From JBCBJX01 sp038522735 (lineage in GTDB: Bacteria; Pseudomonadota; Alphaproteobacteria; Caulobacterales; Parvularculaceae), in assembly GCA_038522735.1 (NCBI GenBank), contig JBCBJX010000024.1, forward strand, positions 1 to 34,318: 34,318 nucleotides of DNA, in the 5' to 3' direction. A program made the position numbers and the translations under genes. Below are positions 6,533-14,462 of this stretch, piece by piece. Numbering within the stretch: position 1 is the stretch's first letter; each line of letters begins with the position of its first letter. The notes under the pieces are model-generated. The model was not told the origin of the DNA, ran no database searches, and saw nothing but the letters and a program-made list of their open reading frames with translations.

Positions 6533-7468
6533 ATGGCGTCGATCGGCGATTATGAACTGAAGGGCGGACACGTCATCGCGCAGACTACCGGCGCGCGCAT
6601 CGACCTGACGCCGACGCTCTTCCGGGACATCGTCCGGGCGATGAGCTTCGTCGGCTTCGTCCGGGCGCTGCGGGCGCTGCGCTATGCGCAGGGGCGTCGG
6701 GCGCGGGCGAAGATCGCCTTCTTCCCGTTGCACCCGCGGACCTATTACGCCGTCTGGCCGGTCTGCCACCTCGCCGACGTGCGCATCGTGAAGCCCGACG
6801 AGGACCCTGACCTCTTTTTCTTCTTCGAGGATTCTGAATTCCGCACCGAAGCCGCCCTCCCGCCCGCCGAGCGCCCGGTCTTCAACGGCGGCTGCATCGA
6901 CATCCGCAAGAGCCAGGTGACCCGCGCTTTCGAAGAGACCTTCGGCTACGGCCTCGCCGTCGATCCGACGACGTACGAAGGCGCGGCGGTTGAGAAATCC
7001 GAACGCAACGGCGTCCATGACGGGCGGACGATCGAGTGCCCGATCGCGTCGCCCGTGCGGGACAAGGTCTATCAGAAGCTGGTCGACAACACCTTCGACG
7101 GGACCGAATACGTGGACATCCGCACGCCCATCGTCGGCGGCGAGATCCCGTTCGTGTACCTGAAGCGCCGCCGCCCGGAAGACCGGTTCAACAACGAGAA
7201 CCGCAAAGTCGACCTGATGGAGACCGACGCCCTTCTCACCGCGGCTGAGGTGGAGAAGATTCAAGCCTTCGCCCGCGCCATGAACCTCGATTTCGGCGGC
7301 CTAGACGTCCTCCGCGACCGGACGGACGGACGGCTCTATATCGTCGACGTCAACAAGACGGACATGGGCCCGCCGACCGCCCTTCCCGGCCGCCAGAAAC
7401 TCCGCGCCATGCGGATGCTGGCCGACAGCTTCGCGCGGATGGTGGACGAGCGGATGGGGCGGATTTAA
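6533..7468 (+). CDS. ATP-grasp-like protein of unknown function
   Basis: A 311-residue soluble protein. The C-terminal third carries an ATP-grasp-like signature: LDFGGLDVLRD (252-262) followed by GRLYIVDVNKTDMGPP (266-281), where Asp253, Asp272 and Asn274 are in the position of Mg-ATP ligands. Upstream, KSQVTRAFEETFGY (126-139), the Lys in VEKSERNGVHDG (about 155) and VYLKRRRPEDRF fit the nucleotide-binding and substrate lobes. ATP-grasp enzymes ligate a carboxylate to an amine or thiol through an acyl-phosphate. No neighbour suggests a substrate. I start at ATG 6533, seven or so bases after a GGGACGGA purine stretch; an open frame continues upstream but has no supporting ribosome site. Confidence 0.6.
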   Translation: MASIGDYELKGGHVIAQTTGARIDLTPTLFRDIVRAMSFVGFVRALRALRYAQGRRARAKIAFFPLHPRTYYAVWPVCHLADVRIVKPDEDPDLFFFFEDSEFRTEAALPPAERPVFNGGCIDIRKSQVTRAFEETFGYGLAVDPTTYEGAAVEKSERNGVHDGRTIECPIASPVRDKVYQKLVDNTFDGTEYVDIRTPIVGGEIPFVYLKRRRPEDRFNNENRKVDLMETDALLTAAEVEKIQAFARAMNLDFGGLDVLRDRTDGRLYIVDVNKTDMGPPTALPGRQKLRAMRMLADSFARMVDERMGRI

Positions 7469-7480
7469 CCCCTTCTTCCC

Positions 7481-7632
7481 GACTTCCCGCGGCTTGACCG
7501 CGGGATCCATGGCGCTCCCGGCGTCGCTTCCCTCCAAGGTTATCTCTTTACGGAACGCTCCGCGCCCGCACGCGCCTTTTCGCCCGGCGTGCGTCCTTGT
7601 CCATGGGTCCCGCGGTCAAGCCGCGGGAAGTC
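7481..7632. repeat. MITE-like element with 32-base terminal inverted repeats
   Basis: This gene-free gap holds two 32-base arms at 7481-7512 and 7601-7632 that are inverted copies with a single mismatch. Each arm is itself a hairpin, with CCCGCGG and CCGCGGG flanking a five-base loop (CTTGA or TCAAG). The 88-base centre has no open frame. The whole 152-base unit looks like a small non-autonomous mobile element or a pair of REP-like palindromes. Similar CCCGCGG-TCAAG-CCGCGGG palindromes are, to my knowledge, common between genes in alphaproteobacteria. I see no target duplication. Confidence 0.7.
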
Positions 7633-7697
7633 GGGGCGTTAGTTGAGAGCCACACCTCCGCCTCGCGCGTCCGCGGCGGATAGTCTAACGTCTCCCC

Positions 7698-8612
7698 ATG
7701 TCCTCGACCGCCATCCCCTTCGTCAAATCCTTCGACTTCACCTACGGAGAAGCGGCGCGGCTCTCGCCGCTCGTGCGGCGGGTGATCGCGAAGAACCCGG
7801 GGCCGTTCACCTATACGGGCTCCGGAACCTATCTCGTGGGGCCCGACGAAGGGCCGCTCGCCATCGTCGATCCGGGGCCGGATCTTGCAAGCCACCACGA
7901 CGCCCTCCTCGCCGCCATCGGCGACGCGCCCGTCTCGCACATCCTCGTCACCCACGCTCACCTCGACCACTGCGGCGGCGCGCGGGCCCTCGCCGCGGCG
8001 ACAGACGCGCCCGTCTGCGCCTTCTCACCGGAGGCCGCGGCGCCCGGCGCGAACGACGCCCCGGCGCTTGAGGAAGGCGTCGACACATCCTTCGCGCCCG
8101 ACCGGTTTCTCGCCGACGGGGACGCCGTCTCCGGCCCCGGATGGACCATCGAGGCGGTGCACACCCCCGGCCACCTCTCCGCACACCTCTGTTTTGCGCT
8201 TCGGGAAGAAAAGGCCCTCTTCACCGGCGACCACATGATGGGCTGGGCGACGACCGTCATCATCCCGCCGGACGGCGACATGGCCGACTATTTCGCGAGC
8301 CTCGACAGATGCCTCGCCCGCGACGACGCCATCTACTACCCGACCCACGGCGCGCCGATTACGGAGCCGCACAAATTCACCCGCGCAGTGAAAGCCCACC
8401 GCCGCATGCGCGACGGGCAGATCCTGAAGCAGGTCGAAGCGGGCCGCACGACCATCCGCGAGATGGTGACGTCGATGTACGCGGACGTCGACCCGCGGCT
8501 ACACCCCGCCGCTGCGCTGTCAGTCTACGCCCATATCATCCGTCTGGTGCGGATCGGCTCCCTCGCGACAGATGGCGAACCCGCAATGGAAGGGGCGTTC
8601 CGGCTCTCCTGA
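7698..8612 (+). CDS. MBL-fold metallo-hydrolase, LACTB2-like
   Basis: A 304-residue metallo-beta-lactamase-fold hydrolase. The metal motif THAHLDHCGG (85-94) supplies His86, His88, Asp90 and His91; later ligands are in VHTPGHLSAHL (His) and LFTGDHMMG (Asp). The block ATTVIIPPDGDMADYFASLD and PTHGAPI match the LACTB2 branch, and the last about 60 residues (from AHRRMRDGQILKQVEAG) form the winged-helix-like C-terminal domain of that branch. LACTB2 relatives include endoribonucleases, while bacterial members are mostly uncharacterised hydrolases. The start at ATG 7698 lacks a clear ribosome site. A palindromic repeat begins 7 bases after the stop. Confidence 0.87.
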   Translation: MSSTAIPFVKSFDFTYGEAARLSPLVRRVIAKNPGPFTYTGSGTYLVGPDEGPLAIVDPGPDLASHHDALLAAIGDAPVSHILVTHAHLDHCGGARALAAATDAPVCAFSPEAAAPGANDAPALEEGVDTSFAPDRFLADGDAVSGPGWTIEAVHTPGHLSAHLCFALREEKALFTGDHMMGWATTVIIPPDGDMADYFASLDRCLARDDAIYYPTHGAPITEPHKFTRAVKAHRRMRDGQILKQVEAGRTTIREMVTSMYADVDPRLHPAAALSVYAHIIRLVRIGSLATDGEPAMEGAFRLS

Positions 8613-8618
8613 AAACAG

Positions 8619-8655
8619 CCCCTCTCCCTAAGGGAGAGGGGTTGGGGTGAGGGGG
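8619..8655 (+). repeat. Palindromic repeat, family A, copy 1
   Basis: The core CCCCTCTCCCT-A-AGGGAGAGGGG (8619-8641) is a near-perfect hairpin with 11-base arms, followed by TTGGGGTGAGGGGG. It starts 7 bases after the metallo-hydrolase stop and could act as a transcript-end hairpin, though no T-tract follows. A copy in the opposite orientation lies at 9188-9225. This motif is, from memory, a widespread intergenic palindrome of GC-rich proteobacteria. Confidence 0.8.
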
Positions 8656-8691
8656 AACGATCTGTCGGCTCGGACAAAGGGACACGTTTTG

Positions 8692-9147
8692 ATGAAAACC
8701 AGAACCGGTGATCTCCTGGAACTCGTGCTGCAAGGCGAATTCGACGTTATCGTGCACGGCTGCAATTGCTTTCACATCATGGGTGCCGGCATCGCCCGTC
8801 AGATCGCGATGCGATTTCCCGAAGCCTATGAAGCTGATAAGAAAACGCCGCATGGCGATCGCAATAAACTCGGAACGATTTCGACGGCCGAAATCGAACG
8901 CGACAACGCGTGTTTCGTCATTGTTAATGCGTACACGCAATTTGACGTCCGCGGTCGCGGACCGAAAGTCGATTATGACGCCGTTTCGTCATGTTTCGCG
9001 GTTGTCGCGGATCGCTTTGCTGGTCGCCGCATAGGATATCCGCTGATCGGCGCGGGCCTCGCCGGCGGCGACTGGGATTTGATCGCCGAGCGGATCTCAA
9101 AGCGTCTTGAAGGGCTTGAGCACACGCTTGTGACGCTTTTGGAGTAA
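8692..9147 (+). CDS. Macro-domain protein (phage-type ADP-ribose-binding/phosphatase-like)
   Basis: A 151-residue stand-alone macro domain. Recognisable parts are VIVHGCNCFHIMGAGIARQI (about 17-36), with the Asn and GxGxA-type glycine loop that bind ADP-ribose, FPEAYEADKKT, and GYPLIGAGLAGGDWDLI, the second glycine-rich phosphate loop. The HGCNCFxxMGxGIA form resembles the small macro proteins of T4-like phages and their bacterial relatives, which may remove ADP-ribose or ADP-ribose-1''-phosphate; activity here is unproven. ATG 8692 is preceded by AAAGGG. Composition is foreign: 200 G/C in 360 bases (8701-9060, 56%), against roughly 70-75% in neighbours. Inverted palindromic repeats flank it. 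Confidence 0.82.
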   Translation: MKTRTGDLLELVLQGEFDVIVHGCNCFHIMGAGIARQIAMRFPEAYEADKKTPHGDRNKLGTISTAEIERDNACFVIVNAYTQFDVRGRGPKVDYDAVSSCFAVVADRFAGRRIGYPLIGAGLAGGDWDLIAERISKRLEGLEHTLVTLLE

Positions 9148-9187
9148 AGCGCCGAACGTGAAAGCCAATCCAAAATGAGGTGTCGCT

Positions 9188-9225
9188 CCCCGTCACCCCC
9201 GGCCCCTCTCCCGAGGGGAGAGGGG
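9188..9225 (-). repeat. Palindromic repeat, family A, copy 2 (inverted to copy 1)
   Basis: Contains TCACCCC at 9193-9199 followed by the hairpin CCCCTCTCCC (9203-9212) / GGGGAGAGGGG (9215-9225). Read on the minus strand, it has the same order as copy 1 at 8619-8655, including the GGGGTGA extension, so the two copies form a long-range inverted pair around the macro-domain gene. It sits between the 3' ends of the macro gene and pdxH. Confidence 0.78.
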
Positions 9226-9235
9226 AGAAAAACGT

Positions 9236-9895
9236 TTACGGATAAAGCCGCCTCTTCTCCCAGGCCTCTTCCGGCGTCGCGCGCGTGAACAACAGCCGAT
9301 CGTGCAGCCGGAAGGGCTGGTTCACCCAGAACTCGACTTCGGTCGGCGTCAACCGCCAGCCGACCCAGTGCTCCGGGCGCGGCACGTCTCGGCTTTCAAA
9401 CTCGGCTTCGTATTTCTCGACCTCGGCCTTCAGCGCATCGCGGCTCTCCACCGGTCGCGATTGCCGGGAGGCCCAGGCGCCGATGCGCGAGCCGCGGGAG
9501 CGCGAGGCGAAATAGCCGTCGATCTCGGCCGTCGGCAGCAGCGAGACAGTTCCGCGCACGCGCACCTGGCGACGGATGGTCTTCCAGTGGAAGCAGAGGG
9601 CGACGCGGGGGTTCTCGGCGATCTCCCGGCCCTTGGCGCTTTCGGCGTTCGAATAGAGATCGAAGCCCGCCTCGCTCGCGCCTTTCAGGAGCTGGGTGCG
9701 GACGTTCGGCGCGCCGTCGGCGCCGGCGGTCGCGACGGCGCAGGCGTTGACGTCGTTCGGTTCCGTCTTTGCGGCGAGGTCCATCCACGCGCCGAAAAGG
9801 GCGACAGGGTCGTCCGTCGTGAAAGCGTCGCCCTGCTCCTCGTCGACGGCGTAGAACTCCGTCGTCGGCGTCGGGGGGATGTCGATCTTCGCCAT
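9236..9895 (-). CDS. pdxH: Pyridoxamine 5'-phosphate oxidase
   Basis: A 219-residue flavoenzyme that oxidises pyridoxamine- or pyridoxine-5'-phosphate to pyridoxal 5'-phosphate, using FMN and O2. It has the family order: DPVALFGAWMDLAAKTEPND near the start, the FMN-binding segment PNVRTQLLKG and FDLYSNAESAKGREIAENPR, CFHWKTIRRQVRVRG, then SRGSRIGAWASRQS and the C-terminal signature HWVGWRLTPTEVEFW ending in RLHDRLLF and RRLYP. Length is typical. AAAGGAGA lies about seven bases before the start at 9895. It diverges from aroC with a 64-base gap. Confidence 0.95.
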   Translation of the reverse strand: MAKIDIPPTPTTEFYAVDEEQGDAFTTDDPVALFGAWMDLAAKTEPNDVNACAVATAGADGAPNVRTQLLKGASEAGFDLYSNAESAKGREIAENPRVALCFHWKTIRRQVRVRGTVSLLPTAEIDGYFASRSRGSRIGAWASRQSRPVESRDALKAEVEKYEAEFESRDVPRPEHWVGWRLTPTEVEFWVNQPFRLHDRLLFTRATPEEAWEKRRLYP

Positions 9896-9959
9896 CGGCG
9901 TCTCCTTTCGGCGGCGCGCAGAAGGTGCGCCTTTACCCGTCCCGGTGTAAGCCGGGCCC

Positions 9960-11078
9960 ATGAGCGACAACAGTTTCGGCCGCCTCTTCCGGGTGACGAC
10001 ATGGGGCGAGAGCCACGGCCCCGCCATCGGGTGCGTCATTGACGGCTGCCCGCCGGGCGTCCCCCTGACCGAAGCCGCCGTGCAGGCGCGCCTCGACCGG
10101 CGCAAGCCCGGCGGCTCGCGCTTCGTCACCCAGAGGAAAGAACCGGACCGGGCGCGCATCCTCTCCGGCGTCTTCGAGGACGACCGCACCGGCGGCCCCG
10201 TCACCACCGGAACGCCGATCTCGATCATGATCGAGAACGTCGACCAGCGCTCCAAAGACTATTCGGAGATCCGGGATGTCTACCGGCCGGGTCACGCGGA
10301 CTACACGTACGACGCCAAGTACGGCGTGCGCGACTATCGCGGCGGCGGGCGCTCGTCCGCGCGGGAGACGGCGAGCCGGGTCGCGGCCGGGGCCGTCGCC
10401 TTCACGGCCCTCGAAACGCTGCTGCCGGACCTCTCCGTCCGCGCGGCAATGGTCGCCGTGGGCCCCCACGACATCGACCGGGCGCGCTGGGACTGGGCGG
10501 CGGTCGATCAGAACCCCTTCTTCTGCCCGGACGCGGAGGCGGCGAACGCCTGGGAGAGCGTCCTCGATCAGGCGCGCAAGGACGGCTCCTCCCTCGGCGC
10601 CCTCATCGAAGTGGTCGCGGAGGGCGTGCCGGCGGGGCTCGGCGAGCCGGTGTACGGCAAGCTCGATACAGACGTCGCCGCGGCGCTGATGTCGATCAAC
10701 GCGGTGAAGGGCGTGGAGATCGGCGCGGGGATGGCGGCGGCGCGGCTTTCGGGCGTCGAGAACGCCGACGAAATGCGCGCCGGGAACGACGGCCCGGCCT
10801 TCCTCTCGAACCATGCGGGCGGCGTCCTCGGCGGGATCTCCTCCGGCCAGCCGATCGTCGCGCGGTTCGCGGTGAAGCCGACCTCCTCCATCCTGACGCC
10901 GCGGCGGACGGTGACGCGGGACGGCGCGGAGACGGAGATCGTCACCAAGGGCCGCCACGACCCGTGCGTCGGCGTCCGGGCGGTGCCGGTCGCCGAGGCG
11001 ATGATCGCATGCGTTCTCCTCGATCACCTTCTGCGGCATAGCGCGCAGACGGGACGGCTCGGCCCCGCCCGTTTTTAG
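9960..11078 (+). CDS. aroC: Chorismate synthase
   Basis: A 372-residue enzyme for the last shikimate-pathway step, the anti-1,4 elimination of phosphate from EPSP to give chorismate with reduced FMN. Signatures present are GRLFRVTTWGESHGPAIG at the start, YRPGHADYTYDAKYG, GGGRSSARETASRVAAGAVA and NHAGGVLGGISSGQPI, followed by RHDPCVGVRAVPVAEAM. Length and motif spacing are those of a complete, functional enzyme. It diverges from pdxH, so the short gap at 9896-9959 probably holds both promoters. Confidence 0.97.
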   Translation: MSDNSFGRLFRVTTWGESHGPAIGCVIDGCPPGVPLTEAAVQARLDRRKPGGSRFVTQRKEPDRARILSGVFEDDRTGGPVTTGTPISIMIENVDQRSKDYSEIRDVYRPGHADYTYDAKYGVRDYRGGGRSSARETASRVAAGAVAFTALETLLPDLSVRAAMVAVGPHDIDRARWDWAAVDQNPFFCPDAEAANAWESVLDQARKDGSSLGALIEVVAEGVPAGLGEPVYGKLDTDVAAALMSINAVKGVEIGAGMAAARLSGVENADEMRAGNDGPAFLSNHAGGVLGGISSGQPIVARFAVKPTSSILTPRRTVTRDGAETEIVTKGRHDPCVGVRAVPVAEAMIACVLLDHLLRHSAQTGRLGPARF

Positions 11079-11168
11079 GGCGCGCCGCAGACTTGTCATG
11101 AAATCTTGATTGATACGTGAGCCGCCTAAGGGATAGCGCTCGAGGCTCGCGTTAACCAAGATCAGCTC

Positions 11169-12131
11169 ATGCGTTTTCTCGCCGCCCTCCTCACCCTTCT
11201 CATCGCCGCCGTCGCGACGGCGGGCGTGACGCTGCGCACGCCCGAGACCGACTATGAGACCATGCTGAGCCGGTATGGCGGCGCGGACGCCCGCTTCGCG
11301 CGCACGGAGGACGGGCTGGAGGTCCACTACCGCGATCAGGGCTTTGCTGAGGGGCCTGTCGTCGTCCTCGTCCATGGCTCCAACGCCTCGCTCCACACCT
11401 GGGAGCCGCTGGTGGAGCGCCTCAAGGGGGCCTACCGGCTCATCAGCTACGACCAGCCGGGCCACGGCCTGACCGGCGCGCATCCGGATGGCGACTACTC
11501 CGCTGACGGCATGATCGACGCCCTTGAGGCGGTGCTGGAAACGGCGGAGGTCGACGAGTTCTATCTCGCCGGAAACTCCATGGGCGGCTGGGTCGCCTGG
11601 CGCTATGCGCTGGAGGCGCCGGAGCGGCTCGAGGGCCTCGTCCTCCTCGACGCCTCCGGCGCGCCGCTCCCCCCGGAGGTCGAGGCGAACGTCTATCTCG
11701 GCGCGAAGCTGATGCAGCACCCGGTCGGCCGCTGGATGGTGAAACGCTACACGCCGCGCTTTCTGGTGGAGCAGTCCCTGAGGGACTCCGTCACCCAGGA
11801 TCAGATCGTCACGGACGAGATGGTCGACCGATACTGGGAGCTCGTCCGCCTGCCCCGCAACAAGGAGGCGACCCTCGCGCGCGCAACGACGGACCGCGAG
11901 CCGGAAGTCGCAAGCCGGCTGGGCGAGATCGGGACGCCGACGCTCATCATCTGGGGCGCCGACGACGAAGTAGTCCCCGTCGAGGCCGCCGCCGTCTTCG
12001 ACGAGCGCATACCGAGTTCAGAGGCGGTGATCATCGAGAATGTCGGCCACCTGCCGATGGAGGAGGCGCCGGACGAGATCGCGGGGCTTCTTGAGAACTG
12101 GATCGCCCGCGTCGAGGCGGAGCGGAACTAG
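11169..12131 (+). CDS. Alpha/beta-fold hydrolase, membrane-anchored or exported
   Basis: A 320-residue alpha/beta hydrolase. The N-terminus MRFLAALLTLLIAAVATAGV is a signal peptide or anchor. Core motifs: VVVLVHGSNASLHTW (oxyanion loop HG at about 69-70), SYDQPGHGLT, the nucleophile elbow GNSMGG with Ser137, WGADDEVVP with the acid at about 265-266, and VGHLPMEEAP with His294. This is a full Ser-Asp-His triad of the esterase/lipase or haloperoxidase-like type. The substrate is unknown. Its TAG stop lies in CTAG at 12128-12131, which also supplies the stop of the convergent methyltransferase. Confidence 0.87.
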   Translation: MRFLAALLTLLIAAVATAGVTLRTPETDYETMLSRYGGADARFARTEDGLEVHYRDQGFAEGPVVVLVHGSNASLHTWEPLVERLKGAYRLISYDQPGHGLTGAHPDGDYSADGMIDALEAVLETAEVDEFYLAGNSMGGWVAWRYALEAPERLEGLVLLDASGAPLPPEVEANVYLGAKLMQHPVGRWMVKRYTPRFLVEQSLRDSVTQDQIVTDEMVDRYWELVRLPRNKEATLARATTDREPEVASRLGEIGTPTLIIWGADDEVVPVEAAAVFDERIPSSEAVIIENVGHLPMEEAPDEIAGLLENWIARVEAERN

Positions 12132-13195
12132 GCCGCCCTCCTAAACGCCGAGGCCTTGGAGAGGAAGGCGAGCCGCTCGTCCGTGAGCGTTAGACCCGCC
12201 TCGCCGAAAAGCGCTGCAAGGTCTTCCTGACAGTACCCGTCATAATAAGGCTCATGGAATTCGCGCGGGAACGCCTCAAGGAGCGCGTCAAGGCCCGCAT
12301 CGTCTCCGTACTGCAGGCTGTCGAGTAGGATAAAGACGCCGCCGGGCTTCATGAGCCGGGCGATCTCGCGCGCGACGACGCGGCGGGCTTTCGGCGGCAG
12401 TTCGTGAAAGAGGTAGACGCTGACGATCGCATCGAAACTGTCGTCATCAGCCGGAACGTTTTCGGCGTTCGCCTGCACGAAATCGAGCCCGCGGCGCGGA
12501 CCGAGCCGGCGGCGGGCTTCTTCCAGATAGGGCTCCGACAAATCGAGCATAGTCAGATGGGCGGCCGGGTAGACGTCCTTGATCGTCTCGGCGAGGACGC
12601 CCGTGCCGCAGGCGAGGTCCAGAATTCGGAGCCGCCGCGGATCGTGCCCAGCGAGGGCGTCCGTCAGCATTGGGATCGCCTGCCGCCGCATGGCGGCCGC
12701 GGCGCCGGTGAAGAGCGTCTCGACCTGCATGTCGTAGCGCCGCGCGCTTGCCTCGCTCAACCAGCCGTCGGACTGATAATGGAAGTTCTGCAGGTAATAG
12801 CGCGGGTACGTTGCATCCTCCCGGAAGTCCTCGAAGACCTCCGAATTCGCCTCCGCCTGCTTGCGCTTGGCGACCCGGCGAGCGTCGCGTAAGGCGTCGA
12901 GGCTGCGCCGGCCGGCGGCGACGGGGCGCGGCGCGCTGGAGAGGGCGCGGGGCGCTGGATAGAGACCGTTCACGATGTTTTTGCGGTCGGCCTCCAGCAC
13001 GTCGCGGAAGGCGGCGGCCATGCGGGCGCGATCGACAGGAAGAAACCGCGAGGGGTTGGGCGGCTCGCCGGCGCGGCCCTGGGGCCCGGCGATGCGCCGC
13101 ACGGCGAGATAGTTTGCGCTGTAGAACGCGACCTGCGCCGCCTGCGCCGCGCGCACCCGCCAGTCATGAAATGTCTCAGACGCCGTCGCCATCAT
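12128..13195 (-). CDS. Class I SAM-dependent methyltransferase with long N-terminal domain
   Basis: A 355-residue protein. Residues about 190-300 are a class I methyltransferase: motif I RILDLACGTGVLAETI (191-206), TMLDLSEPYLEEARRRL, ENVPADDDSFDAIVSVYLFH, and the MKPGGVFILLDS strand. The first 180 residues are a separate helical region ending FHYQSDGWLSEASARRYD, which recalls small-molecule (ubiquinone-type) methyltransferase neighbours but is not a domain I can name. The start overlaps the upstream RNA methyltransferase stop by four bases (ATGA), so the genes are coupled. It ends in a shared CTAG with the convergent hydrolase. The methyl acceptor is unknown. Confidence 0.82.
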   Translation of the reverse strand: MMATASETFHDWRVRAAQAAQVAFYSANYLAVRRIAGPQGRAGEPPNPSRFLPVDRARMAAAFRDVLEADRKNIVNGLYPAPRALSSAPRPVAAGRRSLDALRDARRVAKRKQAEANSEVFEDFREDATYPRYYLQNFHYQSDGWLSEASARRYDMQVETLFTGAAAAMRRQAIPMLTDALAGHDPRRLRILDLACGTGVLAETIKDVYPAAHLTMLDLSEPYLEEARRRLGPRRGLDFVQANAENVPADDDSFDAIVSVYLFHELPPKARRVVAREIARLMKPGGVFILLDSLQYGDDAGLDALLEAFPREFHEPYYDGYCQEDLAALFGEAGLTLTDERLAFLSKASAFRRAA

Positions 13196-14457
13196 CGCCT
13201 CTCGAAGAACCCGACCAGCTCAATATGGGCGGCGAACAGGAACTGGTCCACGCACGCGATACGCGTCAGAGCGTAGCCGCCGTCGACGAGCGTGCGGGCG
13301 TCGCGGGCGAAGGTGGCGGCGTTGCAGGAGATCGCGACGACCCGCCGCACGGACGATGCGGCGATGCGTTCCGCCTGCGCCGCGGCGCCGGCTCGCGGCG
13401 GATCGAAGAGGACCGCGCCGAACGCGTCGAGTGCGGCGGCCTCCAGCGGTCGGCGGAAGAGATCGCGGCGCTCGGCTGTGATCGGCTTCAGGCCGCCGGC
13501 CGCGCCGGCTGCCGCTTTCAGCGCGTCGATCGCCAGACGCTCGCTATCGGCGGCGTAGACGGAGGCGTTCTCCGCGAGGGGCAGGGCGAAGGACCCGAGA
13601 CCGCAGAAGAGATCCGCGATGCGGGCTGCGTCGCCGAGCCCCCCTCGTGCGAGGCCGACAAGCGCCGCCTCGCCTTCGGCGGTCGCCTGCAGAAAGGCGC
13701 GCGGCGGAAGCGCGACGCGCGCCCGCCCCATTCGGACCGTCGGCGTGCGGAAGGCGACGACAGGGTCGCCGTCCAGGGACAGCCGCGCGAGATCAAGCGC
13801 CTGCGCCGCGCCGATCAGCGCGCCCGCCGCGCGGGAAAGCGGCTCGAGACCCGTCTTGTCGAGAGAGACGTCGAGCCCCTCTTCCGTCTGCGTCGCGTGG
13901 AGCGCCGCAGCGCGGACGTCGGCGGGGAGCGCCGATAGAAGACCCGGGGCTTTTCTCAGAAACGCCGCGATCGCCGGGCGCATGACGGGACATTCGGAGA
14001 GGGCCGCAAGCTCGCGCGAGCCGCGCTCCTTGAACCCGATCCGCCAGCCGACTTTTACGCGCCGGGCGGTGAATACTGCCCGCCGGCGGCTTGCGAGCGG
14101 CGAGCGGACCGGCGCCTCGACGTCCGCCTCCAGCCCGCGGCTTCGCAAGGCGGCGACGACCATCTCGCGCTTCCATGCCGCGTAGGCGGCGTCGTTCAGA
14201 TGCTGGACCGCGCAGCCGCCGCAAACCCCGAAATGACGGCAGACAGGGTCCGCACGGTCGGGGCCCGGTTTGACGACGCGCATCAATCGTCCGCGCCCCT
14301 CTTGCAATCGGACTTCAGCGATGTCGGCCGGCGCCGAGTACGGTACGTAAACGGCGGCTCCGTCTGCGCCCCTGGCGACGCCGTCGCCTTGCGCGCCGAC
14401 CGCGTCGATACGCAGCGTGACGACATCATCGCTGCTGGGCGTCGGCGGCGTGTTCAT
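13192..14457 (-). CDS. RumA/TrmA-type RNA (uracil-C5) methyltransferase
   Basis: A 421-residue enzyme of the RlmD/RlmC/TrmA family, which methylates C5 of uridine in rRNA or tRNA. It starts with a TRAM-type RNA-binding domain (about 12-62), followed by the [4Fe-4S] cysteines Cys73, Cys79 and Cys82 in CRHFGVCGGC and Cys156 in SECPVM. The catalytic half has LFCGLGSFALPLAENA (SAM site), VLFDPPRAGA, the nucleophile in AISCNAATFARD (Cys378) and the closing AAHIELVGFF. The usual P of SCNP is A here, a mild deviation. Which uridine it modifies cannot be told. It is coupled to the downstream methyltransferase and lies 5 bases after a lipoprotein gene. Confidence 0.88.
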   Translation of the reverse strand: MNTPPTPSSDDVVTLRIDAVGAQGDGVARGADGAAVYVPYSAPADIAEVRLQEGRGRLMRVVKPGPDRADPVCRHFGVCGGCAVQHLNDAAYAAWKREMVVAALRSRGLEADVEAPVRSPLASRRRAVFTARRVKVGWRIGFKERGSRELAALSECPVMRPAIAAFLRKAPGLLSALPADVRAAALHATQTEEGLDVSLDKTGLEPLSRAAGALIGAAQALDLARLSLDGDPVVAFRTPTVRMGRARVALPPRAFLQATAEGEAALVGLARGGLGDAARIADLFCGLGSFALPLAENASVYAADSERLAIDALKAAAGAAGGLKPITAERRDLFRRPLEAAALDAFGAVLFDPPRAGAAAQAERIAASSVRRVVAISCNAATFARDARTLVDGGYALTRIACVDQFLFAAHIELVGFFERR

Positions 14458-14462
14458 TGTCT

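Noticed and set aside
8619..9225. Idea that the inverted repeats around the macro gene are insertion-sequence ends
   Set aside because: No transposase is encoded between them, and the same palindrome occurs singly at 20650 and 34121, so a classic IS is not supported.
9933..11720. A 595-codon open frame on the minus strand opposite aroC and the hydrolase
   Set aside because: It is a shadow of two well-recognised plus-strand genes in GC-rich DNA, with low-complexity Arg/Gly/Asp-rich translation and no family features.
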